Below, one piece after another: positions 1-11,640 of a stretch of 64,000 nt of DNA; position 1 is the stretch's first letter; every line of letters starts with the position of its first letter. Location of the stretch: the NCBI GenBank assembly GCA_948099385.1, contig CANUEZ040000129.1, positions 7,756,501 through 7,820,500 on the forward strand, given 5' to 3'. A program made the position numbers and the translations under genes. The notes under the pieces were generated by a model. That model did not search any database, was not told where the DNA came from, and saw only the letters and a list, made by a program, of their open reading frames with translations. This DNA comes from Fasciola hepatica. Lineage: Eukaryota; Platyhelminthes; Trematoda; Plagiorchiida; Fasciolidae.

Positions 1-419
1 GAGACGATATAAAAGCATGATATGTTTTCAAATGAATTCATGTAACTAACCTGACATGAGAGTGCTTTTCGAATACGTAAACGACCTGATCAGTTTGGAA
101 GTATTTCAGATGAACAGTTTAGTTGAGTTCTAGACCAATGTGTTTATTAGATAGACGTAATTATTCGCGATTGGGGGTCGATGCGACTTAGCTGAGCCTC
201 ATCATACGAAACTGTGTGTTGGTGTGTGAAATGATGAATAACGATACGAGGAGGCTGACCAGCGACGGAATTACTCGTCGGATAGTTCGAAATTTGGACT
301 TCCCTAAATTACTCGGGAGTTTTCGATAAAGCATCTACTTGAGTATGTATAGTATTTATTATCAAAGTTGAGAGCTTATACAGACCAGAGAAGTTTATTC
401 TGGGGCTAATATGAATCAC

Positions 420-2580
420 GTACATTATTAGGCACACAAGCATTCATCGTATTGTCTATCGATCGTGAATTTTGTTTTGCGTAATGTGATTCTTTTGCCC
501 GAAATAAATTGGGTTGTTTGCCTCGATACATTTTTTCTGCACAGTAAATGACCTGTATGCTCTAACTCAACCGTTTTCCATTGAACTCATCCAAAAAATC
601 AGCTGACAAAGGAAAGCAAACCACTCAACGAGAACCAGATTCATACTGATACGGCGGATAATGTTTTGATAACTAAACGGGATCAATTTATTATAGTTGA
701 TTTATTCGGTGTATATAAGACACAGCTTATTCATCGGAATTGTAGAGGGTAACCAAAGTATAGTTCGACCGTCGTGTTTGCTACCCCCCAGGGATAAAAC
801 CAACCAACTGAATGAGAGCTCCACTTGATTGTCCTAACATCCACACTAAGGATATTCACTGTTGTTATTTTTCTTCACTTGTCAACTCAACAGTTGTGGT
901 CCGCATTCTGTATGTTTTTCTCTCATTTCTGCCAGATAAGTAGCCGGTCGGGATTTATTGGGTCCAGATTCCACACAAACAGGTTGGATTAAAATGAGAA
1001 AAATGACACCTGGTGTTTAATTTGATTTGATCAAGGCTGATCCATATAACTTACCAGACTGTCTTTTTGTCACTCTGCTCTATCCAACACTGCTTCACCA
1101 CTAATACATTCATGCCGAATCGTGTAACGAATAGGGGTACCACAAGAATAATTCAGTTTTTGATTCCACAACAGCCCAAGGCAGTAGAGATTCAAACAAA
1201 TAATCGGAAGCACCCAATGATCTGCGTGGTTGGGTCAATCCTGATCATTTAACCATCCGTGATGATCTCGTCAAGCACACAAGTCAACTTTGACAAAAAA
1301 TAACAAATGTTCCCGTTATCCGGGGTCTTCTGGTATATGATGTGTAATACTGGCTTTTCATCTTGTTGGAAATATTGTCATTGGTTTGTTATATGGAAAC
1401 AAACTTTGTCATAGTTCATCGTAAAATTTTATCGAGGCAACAGGAGGCTTTAACAATTAAATCGGATGGAAATCATGAGGCGATAACAGGGGTTCAAATA
1501 GATCTTTACTTCCTCAGACTCATATTGACGGTTCTTTTATCACTTGGTGTGATACCATCTGCTGGCTTCTGGTGAGATTCATGAAGTCCATGACGTTAAA
1601 TCCCGAGGTTCTATTCGTGGCTTCACCCCTTGCAAAGCCATCGCGATGAAAGCGACATTGCTATTATTGTTACTGTTGTTTTAGTGTTACTCAGAAAATA
1701 AACAACGGATGCCAACGTGTTTCTGCCCAGTTATCGATCTATCAGATTGCTAGCAGAGACAAACCTATTTAGTCCACTGAGTTTCACATTGAGTTGAAGC
1801 AATGCAAAAAATCGGAAATCATCCCAGGGAGCCTAGTGCGAATCATAATCACGTCGCCGTTACACATGGTAGACATACCATGCTAAGGCATAAACTGATA
1901 ATCGCAAACTCTGCATTCCGTTTTTCACTTGGAGGAAATATGGAAGCGTTTCCACTAAAATCCCGTTACTGTATTTGCTCTGGCTTGCTATTCGACTTGC
2001 ATTGTGACTGTGCTTCAACTTATCGTCAACAAAACCTAGATTTCTCCTCACTATCACATCAGATACACCGTTTTGCAGACAAACTGTCAAATATTTGTTC
2101 AACTTCACTGTTCTTATCTAAAGCACATTTCCAAATATCCATTTCTAGAAAAGCCAACCACAGAAAAAAATAAGGAACATGAAATTCAAGATACTCCAAT
2201 TGGTGCAAGAAGCAAGCAAGACAATGAATTTGCTAATCTCGCAAACAGTTTTCAAAGTGAAGAGGTCCATAAACAAGATCCGTGAAACCATTGCAAGCAT
2301 CCAATTATCAGTGGATCTGTCGCTCGATCTTCAAAACAGCTATAGCTTGGTTCCAGTTCAGCATGTTGACTTCAGCGTTTTTTCTGAAAAAATTATCTTT
2401 TCCGCAAAATCTCACCCTCCTCGCAAATATGCTACTAATTCGCTTTTATAGATTTTCAAAAAAATATATATTGCCTTTGAATTTGCTAAGTATATCACTG
2501 ATCTACGCTGAAAAATATATTTATTTATATCAAATGTGATTCATAATCGTCTTAGTTTCACTGAAAATTGCTATGAATTG
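420..2580 (+). repeat. Diverged segmental duplication, copy 1
   Basis: This segment aligns in order, with many indels, to 24620-26930. Shared islands include the stretch around 540-650 (cf. 24725-24845), the stretch around 1395-1420 reading ETNFV in one frame (cf. 25178-25203), and the stretch around 2365-2440 (cf. 26745-26815). Identity is patchy, so the duplication is old. No transposase or RT is visible in it. It could be two copies of an unclassified long repeat, or a true gene-segment duplication carrying the terminal exon listed at 2149. Confidence 0.55.
2149..2285 (+). CDS. Putative terminal coding exon (duplicated), copy 1
   Basis: The sequence reads as a candidate last exon. A pyrimidine-rich stretch ends in TTCTAG at 2142-2148, then 137 nt stay open in one frame (phase 1 entry) to a TGA at 2283-2285. 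The peptide is hydrophilic and rich in K, E, Q and D, with no membrane segment, and I do not recognise it. The second copy at 26531-26667 has the same length, phase and stop with no gap. By hand count about 87 of 137 bases and 18 of 44 residues agree. The gapless alignment favours coding. The amino-acid identity, lower than the base identity, argues against strong purifying selection. It may be a decayed or fast-evolving exon. Confidence 0.3.
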
Positions 2581-5500
2581 TGAGAGAGTGATTCATGAAC
2601 AAACGCGTATTGATTAGTTTACTTATATCACCAATCACTGAGGTGATAGTCTAGTGTAGGAAATAAACTTGGGTGAGGTATGCACACTGGAGTTATAAAG
2701 GCCGAGACCGAATTTCGATAGTTAGCATCATTATTTTCCTGACATTTCTATAAATTCAAAATCCATTTACTACTAATGTAGATTTTTTATGTATGAATAA
2801 CAAGCTATAGTTGGGACCATTTAACGAACTGAAGATAACCATCAGGTGTCAAATAGATTTTCATTTGCGGCAAAAGTTACTCCAAACTATTTTTCATCTA
2901 CTCTGAGCTGAGTAGTATTAGCTAGCAAACCAAATTATGCACACATTGGATTGCAATACGCACTCATGGAACTCGACTGGCGATGAACTGAGGGCGTGTT
3001 CCAGTTGATCTTGAATCTAATTTTCAGTCTGTTTCTCAGGTAGTTTTTGAGTCGCGTCTTGATAACCAACGGACAACAGGATGATCACAAAACGAGCTAG
3101 GTATCTCCACATAGTTGCTGGAGTGTGTCAAATACAGTTCAGTATCACTAATTACAAGGGTCATAAAGCTGCGCATTTCCTCCGCACCTCACGTACTAAT
3201 AAATAGCAAGCATATCGGAGTAATTCTCCAACACTGACTGCTCCTGAAACTACGGAATTGAGCTCGTGCGTGAGGTCTCTCTACACTTCCAGAGTTGAAC
3301 CAGGTTGAATAAGGACGGGTCACTCGTGCAACTTATTTCTTTTCTCTACGTTTTCTGCCTAGTAAGGCAGTATGAAGGAAACTCATTTTACACTATCAAT
3401 AACCTGAGACCGAAATTGTTTGTCCCATAAGAATGGCCATGCGTTGTATGATCTGTTTACGAGGATACTTAGATGCCGTTGAATTCCAGTGTTTTTACTA
3501 CTGAGACCACTTTAAGTAGCTACAAATTAACGGAAGACGCCATTGTTTAAGGAGAAGAATGCTGTCTCGGATGCCATAGACAAGAGGATCAGTGACTGCA
3601 CTGTTGACTGTTCTTGACTGTCGTGGAAATGACCTATTTCCCCCATCGAACAAACAGGGGTACCGAGAATTCACAGTTTTACTAGGTCTTTCCCTCATTT
3701 ACACGACTAGCCAAGTGCATCCAAATAACCTCGAAGTCAACATCCAATTTAATGTAAAACAAAATTTCTTTTGCTCACGAAATTTGAGGGCCATTGGTAT
3801 GAGACTTTGCTGGACTATATATCACGTCAAACATCCTAATGATGAAGGAATTTCTTTTGACCTACTTGATTGGGTGCGATCAGTAAAATATAATGGTTCT
3901 AAAAGCGCCTTCCGCACAACCATTTAGATAGTAAACCTACAGAGGTATTGCCCACAATAATTTGTTATTCGGTTTGTCAATTTAGTAATATTTTCTCACA
4001 TTCAAAATAATTAGCTCACATTGCTCAGAGCACTCGACCTGAGAAATTAAGGTCAGCTTGCCATAGCGCGATGTAATATGGACTTCGATTGAATTCGTGC
4101 CATTCACCGATGCCATGTTTTAACCTTGATTAAGTGACGAACTTCAAGCCGGATTCACAGTAGGAATTCAAGTGCATTCCAATTGAATATGCCCGTATAA
4201 CGTGGTACCGCAGTCTGCTCGTCTTCCTCTTATTCTGTCTTATGATCGGTTCAAGTGTATTTGGGAAGAATTTTTAATGGACTCAACCAAGTATTCCTTT
4301 AATTAGCCGTGTCTGTTACGTGCCTTTTGTTGAACTTATTACCAAGGTATGTAGTTGACACGTGGGTGCCAGCGAAACACAATATTGATCATACCCAACA
4401 GATTTATGGGGATCATTCGAAATGCTGCTCTGATTCCGGAACTCACTCCTTGTGCCGCATTATTCTCACCAGAATGAACGTGTGCACTAATTTTCCGGTA
4501 CTCTAACTCGGTTGTTTGCTGGCAAACACTGAGCTACCTGCAAATCTTCTCCAAGTGATATTGTTTTTTGCTCCGTACATAAATCTCACACTGTCTTTCT
4601 GTTCACCCTTTTGTGGCTAGATTGTGTGCTTGATGCTTGCCCGCGATTGGGTATATCAATAACATGTATGGATCACTCTTCATACGACTTCACCATAGAT
4701 TCTTCCGCTTGTAAAATTTAACCATTCTTTCCCCATATTTGCTGTTATACAGTTGTCCAGAGAATTTCAAAGTTGGAAGGCTGGAGAATCGATATTTATC
4801 TGCTCATGAATGAATCTGCCACTGTAAAGAAATCCAAATAGAATAATGTCATGTTTTATTCAACACCTAATCTTTATATCATTGTCCAATTGCTCACGAA
4901 TTCACTTTTTGTAGTAGTACTGGTTTTTTATATGTTTGGACCACGCGGACCATAGTGCCGCCTGTCTCGGATAAATGGATTCGAAGTGAGAGATTTTTGG
5001 GATAAATCATTCAACATTTTACATACTACGTTATTTAGTGTACCCGGAAAACTGGAAATGGTAACTGTCATCGACGGAATTAAATGCAACCGTTTTAACC
5101 TGTGAAAGTCAGTCAATTACAGATACTGTTGCTAGCTCCAAACCGATGATAAAACTATACATCCTACTCAACATTCACGAACCTTCTCGTTAGTACTTTT
5201 AGCGGAATCGAACATTTCAAAACACTCGTAAATTGATGTGTGAGCAGTCGACGCATATTGCGGTTTTTTTACCGGCTCCTGAATGACTGGATTTCATATG
5301 ATAGAAGCTAGAAACACTATGAAAACCGGCACGTCGGTCACTAAACATCACCCCCAAACCAGTCATTTTAGAAGTTGTACGTGCTTGACAGGGGATAACG
5401 GAAAAAGAATCTTCCGTTTATCCGTCATCTATCTGGTACTAGCAAGTCCTCTTTCACATCTGTTCATTCTAAATCCGTCTTCGTCGTGCGCCGGTCAATC

Positions 5501-6897
5501 AATGTTCCCCCGTAGAATCATTCATCGCTTTCTCTGTGTTGCAGTAAGCTCACCCAGGAACACGTGCTTACACGCCTCTAGACACACACGTCATTGTTTA
5601 TCCCTTGTGGTGTTCTCCACCGATTCGTACCAAGTACTAATTTTATAACAAATAAAAATAACGCAAGGCCTAAGCTTGTCTGCTTTCGCACATATTAGAG
5701 CTTAGAAGATCAGCAAAAGTTACTCGTAAGTAAGAATCATACAAATAATCCCAAAGCATTTTATTCGAATTTCTCATCCTCCGCGGCACATAGCCCTGTG
5801 TAAATCGGTTTCTCGGGGAACTATGCAATGTCCGAGATGATGTTTTATTTAGTGGTGGACTGATGCAATCGTGTAGCAAAATGTAAAACGGAAGTTAGAA
5901 ACGTGAGTGTGCACAATGTATCCTGGACCACTGCACTTCATCAGTACAACTGCTTACTGTAATCAATGTGAACTCGTCCGTTGAACGCACTTAATGCACA
6001 GCCGAACCGTGTATTGTCTTCACGACCACACGGATACCATCGGCTTTGGTGATGAACCGCTGGCTCTCTGCACCAAATCAAACTATTTCTAGCAGTTCAA
6101 TTGCGGATGCCTAGCCGTCTACATAGGCAGAACTGAGAAGCTCTAGCATCACCGAATAAACGAGCATATTCCAGTGTGGCTTCATAAGTAGATAAACAGT
6201 CATTTCGCGGTGGTGAAGTCCTGAACGAAACCAAAAACAATCAGATCATCAAGTATGCAACATCTGATTGAGAGAAATGTTGTAAATCCAAAAGACTCGT
6301 TTAAGGTCCTATAGTACACTACAAATATGAGGTCGATTGGATACTCTGTGGCCTTAGCAATTCACAGTTATAAAATTAAACCATGCGAACGGCTTGAGTG
6401 GCTTATCCGTGTGGCCCTAGTTGACGATCAGCTTGAAGTAGGTACCTGATATAAAAATAACGAAGGGTCAAACACCAGCTCACAGACTTGGCGCACGGAT
6501 GAACACCTGATGGCCGCATATATTTTTGCAAAAGTCAAAAATTATCCTGCGCACGGGAAGTCCGATGGACAGCTAGGGATTTAAGAAAGAAGAAGTGGTT
6601 TATTCTGTGTTGGTGGTTCTTGTTCTGTCCGTGCACAGACCTCCTGATTGGTCCTAATCAGTGATTGTCTGATCGTCCGATCCCAACGGAAAAGTAGCGA
6701 CCAAAACGTGCGGGAAACATATTTCGGATCGTCCGCAGAACTGGGTGGACGTGCCTGATGTAAACATCGGTCATGGTCATGCACCGGCATTTCGGGGCAG
6801 CTAAATTTCTTGAAAATTTAGCGTAGAGTATAGATTATCTTCTCATATTTCACAGCAGTTCGGCGTGCATCGAAAAAGCAAAGAACCATGTGATATG
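2581..6897. other. Stretch without recognisable genes
   Basis: Only short, unconvincing ORFs occur here; the longest is 121 codons at 5283-5648, with no recognisable motif. I see no transposon domain, tRNA or long repeat. It is probably intergenic or intronic. Confidence 0.5.
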
Positions 6898-7398
6898 CCG
6901 TAGGTAAGGGTTCATTGTTCGGTAACACCGATATCAGAAAACGATAGTCAGTCTACGTTTCGGTTACTGCAGGTCACCCTTCTCAAGACCAGTTTGCAAT
7001 CGAATGATCTTGCGGTGACAAACGCATTGTGTGTTGATGTGTGCAAGTGTATGTGTGCCAGTGTATGTGTATATGTGTGTGTGTGCTGTGGGTGTGGGTG
7101 TGGGTGTCGGGGATGGGTCTCTGTTCCGTCAGTGGCGGCGTGGTCATTTGAGGTCAACGACGTGTTGTGATCATTGGAATCTTTGCCCCATCGTTTTGGT
7201 TAACACATGTGGGGTGAACGGTAGTTGCAAAAGCGTTGGCATATAGGTACTTAGTGTATGTACGGAAACCCCGTTGGAGGATTCTAGTGTTACGTAATGG
7301 GTGGTGTAGTTTTCGGCTGTAGCATGGAGTGTGATCCCTGAATTGTGCTTCAATCTCATTCGAGTGATTTCGTCAGTCGGCCTGGATTTCTGTTTCCT
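6898..7398 (-). repeat. PLE1 inverted arm, left
   Basis: This arm is the reverse complement of 8702-9272. It contains the endonuclease C-terminus, a short TGGGTG-type tract at about 7087-7109, GT-rich sequence and, near its outer end, a GGGTGACC...ACCGAAACG stretch resembling half of a hammerhead core. Confidence 0.8.
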
Positions 7399-8640
7399 GT
7401 TGTGTCCCTGAAGCCTTACTACTGACTGCCTGTTTGTTAGCCTAATGAATGCGGCAGGATAATCCTTGCAGGTGATCTTATAAAAGCGATTACATCGGTC
7501 TTATCGTTGGAGACGGTCCTTGGTCTTTCTGAGTTGACTTCGCAAAGTTTTTTTATCCGAGCGAACACATGTACGCCATAAATAATTCGTACCTTTCTGA
7601 TTGATCCCAAAGTACTCGACCCGTAAGAGATGCTAACGGAAGTCAGCCAGTCTGTTGTCTTCTTGTTTTTTGTCGTCATTGTGTTGATTAGTCCATGTGC
7701 TGTAGGCTTTGATGGATACTTTTTGTCCTACAAGACTGTCTGCTTTCATCTCATTTCCTGCCTGCTCTTGGAGTTTTCGTTGATCTTTTGTCGACTCCTT
7801 TGACTTATGACAAAATGAGCGCACGTTTGATACATTGTGGATGGGCCCAGTTGAAATTCAGATATATGTCGGATTGTGTAGGTTTCCCGTGAATGCGTAT
7901 GTGTATGAGTCTAGAAAATCGATAAACCTCTCCGTGCTCCCTGTTTCCATTGTAAATTAGAAAGAGGCCTTCTTTATGTTTCGATTTTAAAATCACGATT
8001 GTATCATCGACATTTCAAACATAAATCTGTGGGTGATTATGGAAAACTATCAAGGCTTTAGGTTGAATTGAATGTGAAAATAGGTTGGCTACAATTGGTG
8101 ATACAGGAGAGCCCATGGCCTAGCCATCAGTCTGTTTGCATAGCGACTGATTGAAGGTGAAGTATGTGGAAGTAAGACATAGCTCAACACCAGTAATGAT
8201 ATCCGATGGAGCTTAACAAACTTCTTCCTTCCAGAGTGGCCTGGGTAATCAGTGCGGAATTTAAACCTTTTAAACTGTTTTCTTATATGGAGACTCGTGT
8301 AGGGGGATGTCACATGGAAACTCACTGCAGTTTTCTCATTTTCTAGCATAACAGTTTGAAGAATACGGAGAAAAATCCAAACCATTGTTTATTTGACTCA
8401 TCACCATTTTTGATGCGGTTTCAACAAACCACTGATGTATTTCGCTAACAAATACGTTGGACAAGGTGTGTAGTCCACGATGTGGCGAAATGGTGTACCA
8501 GGTTTGTACATTTTTGTTATTCCATAAAATCTCCCAGTACTGCCAGTTTTCGGTGAGAAAATAAATCACCCAAAAATTCCGAGTTTTTCTTTCAAGCCCA
8601 AAAGGTAATCGCCGTTCCGGGTTTTCATCTTATTTAAAGT
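7171..8640 (-). pseudogene. PLE1 RT/GIY-YIG endonuclease pseudogene
   Basis: The minus strand shows PLE reverse-transcriptase motifs in different frames with stops. Around 8475-8530 is a FYGITKMYKPGTP-like fingers motif (family form FYGLPKVHKPG). Around 8320-8345 is the LENEKTAVSF segment. Around 8100-8130 is a TDG-x-AMGSPVSPIV motif with TAG in the x position. Around 8000-8010 is a VDDT catalytic box. Around 7850-7900 is the downstream GKPTQSDIYLNF motif. The endonuclease follows at 7450-7560 with a KITCKDY core, but the Tyr-Ile-Gly turn is lost. At least three stops or frameshifts make it inactive. The C-terminal part (7171-7398) lies in the left inverted arm and is repeated on the + strand at 8702-8924. 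Confidence 0.75.
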
Positions 8641-8701
8641 GGCGTTCACTTTCATTTCTTCAATATTTCATTGGTTCCGTTATTCACATGGGAAATAAGA
8701 A

Positions 8702-9272
8702 GAAAGAGAAATCCAGGCCGACTGACAAAATCACTCGGATGAGATTGAAGCACAATTCAGGGATCACACTCCATGCTACAGCCGAAAACCACACCATCCA
8801 TTACGTAACACTAGAATCCTCCAACGGGGTTTCCGTACATACACTAAGTACCTATATGCCAACGCTTTTGCAACTACCGTTCACCCCACATGTGTTAACC
8901 AAAACGATGGGGCAAAGATTCCAATGATCACAACACGTCGTTGACCTCAAATGACCACGCCGCCACTGACGGAACAGAGACCCATCCCCGACACCCACAC
9001 CCACACCCACACCCACACCCACACCCACACCCACACCCACACCCACACCCACACCCACACCCACACCCACACCCACAGCACACACACACACATACACATA
9101 CACTAGCACACATACACTGGCACACATCAACACACAAAGCGTTTGACACCGCAAGATCATTCGATTGCAAACTGGTCTTGAGAAGGGTGACCTGCAGTAA
9201 CCGAAACGTAGACTGACTATCATTTTTTCTGATATCGGTGTTACCGAACAATGAATCCTTACCTATTGGGTA
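8702..9272 (+). repeat. PLE1 inverted arm, right
   Basis: This is an inverted copy of 6898-7398 and includes a copy of the endonuclease C-terminal codons at 8702-8924. It is longer than its partner, almost entirely because of an expanded hexamer tract. Confidence 0.8.
8993..9076 (+). repeat. (CCCACA)n hexamer microsatellite
   Basis: About 14 near-perfect CCCACA units lie inside the right arm of PLE1. They are followed by CA-rich and CATACA-rich sequence to about 9130. The homologous place in the left arm has about 3 units. Confidence 0.9.
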
Positions 9273-9639
9273 CTGATTGTTGGTTCTGATGTTGCCCGTT
9301 GAACGATGAAATATTTCGTTCACTTGCTGTAGGCTTCTGCCACAATGAGAAAGCGTTGTTATTAACTGGCCCAACGTAACATATATGGACTCTGGGCCGT
9401 GTTTTCTCCTGTAAGTGTCATACCTGGGGTTATACCTTTGTTAAGGCGCTATTGGTACTGCTGCAAGCGAGGTCTTCCAATGGTCAGTGATATACTTGTT
9501 ACTTGTCTCTTGAAAGTTTTGAAGGCCATTGAGTTTGACTGTACTTGATAACTTTTTGCAGTAGTATATCCTGCTGGGTAGCGCGGTGGATCTCCTCAAT
9601 AGCTGCTGGAAGTGCACGAACAGTGCCGAAAAATACTGC

Positions 9640-11032
9640 GTCAATCTAGCACTCAATAGCAACGGTCATGACGATCGTGTCCTCTGGTTCATTATTTCGG
9701 ATACTGGTGTGATTCCAGAGTGCTTCCACTTGTCCACTGTTAGTGGTTGACTGATACCGGATTTTGAAATCATATCCGAGCAGCATTGTCGCCCAGCGCT
9801 TGTGATGATTCGTTGAGTGAACCAGAAAGCCCTTTTTGACCCAAAAAATTACCAGTACTGGCCCGTGATTCGTGCGAGGAGTGGAACAATGGTCACAGAG
9901 CATCTTTTGAAATTTCTTCACTGCAGACCTGTCAACTAAAGGTTCCTTCTCTATGTGCCCATGTTGCCCTCTGCAAACGATGGTGCAGCCAGAGGAATAG
10001 CCCTTACCGTTCTATCGGGAATCACTTGTGAAATAACTTCACCGATCCCCTAGTTAGAGGTATCTGTTGCAACACCGACCTTCAGACTAGTGTCCAAATG
10101 CATGAGGAGCCGGCCAGAATTTAGCTTTTCTTTCATTTGTTCAAACACCCGTTGACGTTTGGTAGACCAGTCCACTTGGTCTCGTCTTTCAAACGTCCAT
10201 TCAATGGGGGCGAAAGAGATGCATTTCTGACAGAAATGAACTGTGGTGACTTACGAGGCCCATAAATGATCGAAGGGTAACCGCATCGATCGATGGGGGC
10301 AATTATTTGATGACTTAGATGTTCGATGGGTCTGGGTGATGACCGTCTTTGTCAGTAACGAAACCAAAGTATTTCGCGGAGGGCAGGGGGGAGTGCAACG
10401 GTAATCGGACGCTCTAGTTTGGATAAGACTCATGGCCGTTTCCAAAAGTAGCGACAATTCGTTTGGATTTGAACCCGTGACAATGACATATCCTGGATAG
10501 ACAGTATCTTCCTTATTTCCCAGAAGCAAGGTGTCCATGATTTGTAGAATAAGGGCAGGAACCGTCTTCACATCGAAAGGCGAACAAGTAAACTGGAACT
10601 ATGCACCATTAAAGTTGTTGGCTGGAAGTTCCCTTAGGTCTTTATCTACCCCTTTTGTAGATACGCGTCCAAAATCTCCAACTGAGCAAAACAAGGTAAA
10701 CCGTTATGTTTTGAAAATAAGTCCTGAGGAACGGGTGGTGGGTACTGATGCGTATTTAGAGCTGCGTGGAAGCCAGTGGGGAATTCAGCACTTAATCGGA
10801 ATTTGCCATTAGATATCTTGACAACGACAACTGGTGCTGTCCGTACAAAGTAGTTTACAGGTTGAAGCTCAGCCTCTTGTTGAAGGTGCTCAAGTTCGCT
10901 GTCGACCACTGGTCGTTTTGGTCGGAAGACAGGTTTCACTTCAGAGAGCACACACAGTGGCTTTTCCTGGATGTAGCACCCGAGACCATCTCGCAAAGTA
11001 GAGCAGAATGTCTGCTGTAGACGTGATATCAA
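9640..11032 (-). pseudogene. Ty3/gypsy RT and RNase H remnant
   Basis: The RT start is at 10646-11032, with a FRLSAEFPTGFHAAL segment and ILDAYLQ (family LSDAYLQ). The palm is at 10251-10571, with TVPALILQIMDTLL then YPGYVIV where the family has a YxDD box, so both catalytic aspartates are gone. The 10000-10250 interval is heavily broken. RNase H/connection sequence appears at 9646-9921 with HKRWATMLLGYDFKIRYQ. The linker to integrase continues in other frames to about 9440. This copy cannot be active. Confidence 0.7.
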
Positions 11033-11140
11033 TTTGGTAGCCTTGTGGTCGGGGGTTGAGTTTTCTGTGGCGATAACTTTACATCGCTGCAGACATGGAT
11101 GAGTGGTACGTCCAGGAGAAGTTTTTCAATCCACTCTAGC

Positions 11141-11467
11141 CTAAGGAGATTTAAACGGCCGACTGGTGAGATAACAGGTACCCGTGAATTGAATATCATC
11201 AAAAGTGACAACACAATCTAGCTCACTGGTGAGCAGTAATTTTTCTCCGGAAACCTTTTTAGCATCTTGTCTGATTCGGTTTTTCGAGACTTCCCGATCA
11301 TATCGCATGTGTTCGCAAAATAATGTAATGTCTGAAGCCGTATCTAGTCGAAGTTGTACCGGTATGTCATTAAAGTTGATGATATTGCATTTTCTTCTGC
11401 CTTCGAGAGCAGTATTGAAGGTAGCTATGATGGACTGTAAACGGAGCCTGAAGTAGATAATAGACAT
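11141..11467 (-). pseudogene. Ty3/gypsy aspartic protease remnant
   Basis: A 108-residue open stretch contains VQLRLDTASDITL, matching the retropepsin active-site loop (usual core DTGS or DTGA). Here the triad reads D-T-A with Ser next. The downstream part includes a TGTCYLTSRP segment. Retropepsins process the Gag-Pol polyprotein. The frame breaks before the RT segment at 11032. Confidence 0.6.
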
Positions 11468-11523
11468 ATGAATGGTATCTTTTGCTCCAGGTTCACGTTA
11501 AACTGGGTAGGAAGACTGACTGA

Positions 11524-11565
11524 ACAGTGATCCGCTTTGTGACCTTGATTACAGCATTTCTTACA
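11524..11565 (-). pseudogene. CCHC zinc knuckle remnant of gag
   Basis: The minus strand encodes CKKCCNQGHKADHC, an exact C-x2-C-x4-H-x4-C knuckle. Such knuckles sit at the C-terminus of retroelement Gag and bind the element RNA. Stops occur on both sides, so only this short piece of gag is visible. It lies just upstream of the protease remnant, as expected. Confidence 0.7.
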
Positions 11566-11640
11566 AATGTATTTCTTAAAAGAACAGAAACAAAAGAACT
11601 GCCATTAATCGCAATTCCAGCATGTGGTCGGTGGTTTGCC

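Larger units (their letters stand above)
6898..9272 (-). mobile_element. Penelope-like element PLE1, decayed, with inverted arms
   Basis: This is a retroelement whose minus strand encodes, in order, RT fingers, palm and a GIY-YIG endonuclease remnant. It is bounded by inverted arms at 6898-7398 and 8702-9272. The left arm contains the 3' end of the ORF plus the 3' UTR, and the right arm is an inverted copy lying upstream of the RT. Inverted terminal repeats of this kind (pLTRs) are known for Penelope-like elements. The arms differ mainly in a TGGGTG hexamer tract, about 3 units in one and about 14 in the other. The element lies about 160 bp from the Ty3/gypsy relic. No target-site duplication was identified. 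Confidence 0.8.
9430..11640 (-). mobile_element. Ty3/gypsy-like LTR retrotransposon relic (gag end to RNase H)
   Basis: In minus-strand order this contains a retroviral-type zinc knuckle, an aspartic protease, RT, RNase H and the start of the linker to integrase. The frames are broken throughout and no integrase or LTR was found. The order knuckle, protease, RT, RNase H is the Ty3/gypsy pol order. The left end stops near 9430, just after the RNase H/linker. The neighbouring PLE1 may have disrupted the 3' part, but I found no integrase on its far side. Confidence 0.75.

Noticed and set aside
8852..9374. ORFs with VGVG, CGCG or HPHP runs
   Set aside because: They translate the CCCACA hexamer tract in the PLE1 arm; no protein motif is present.
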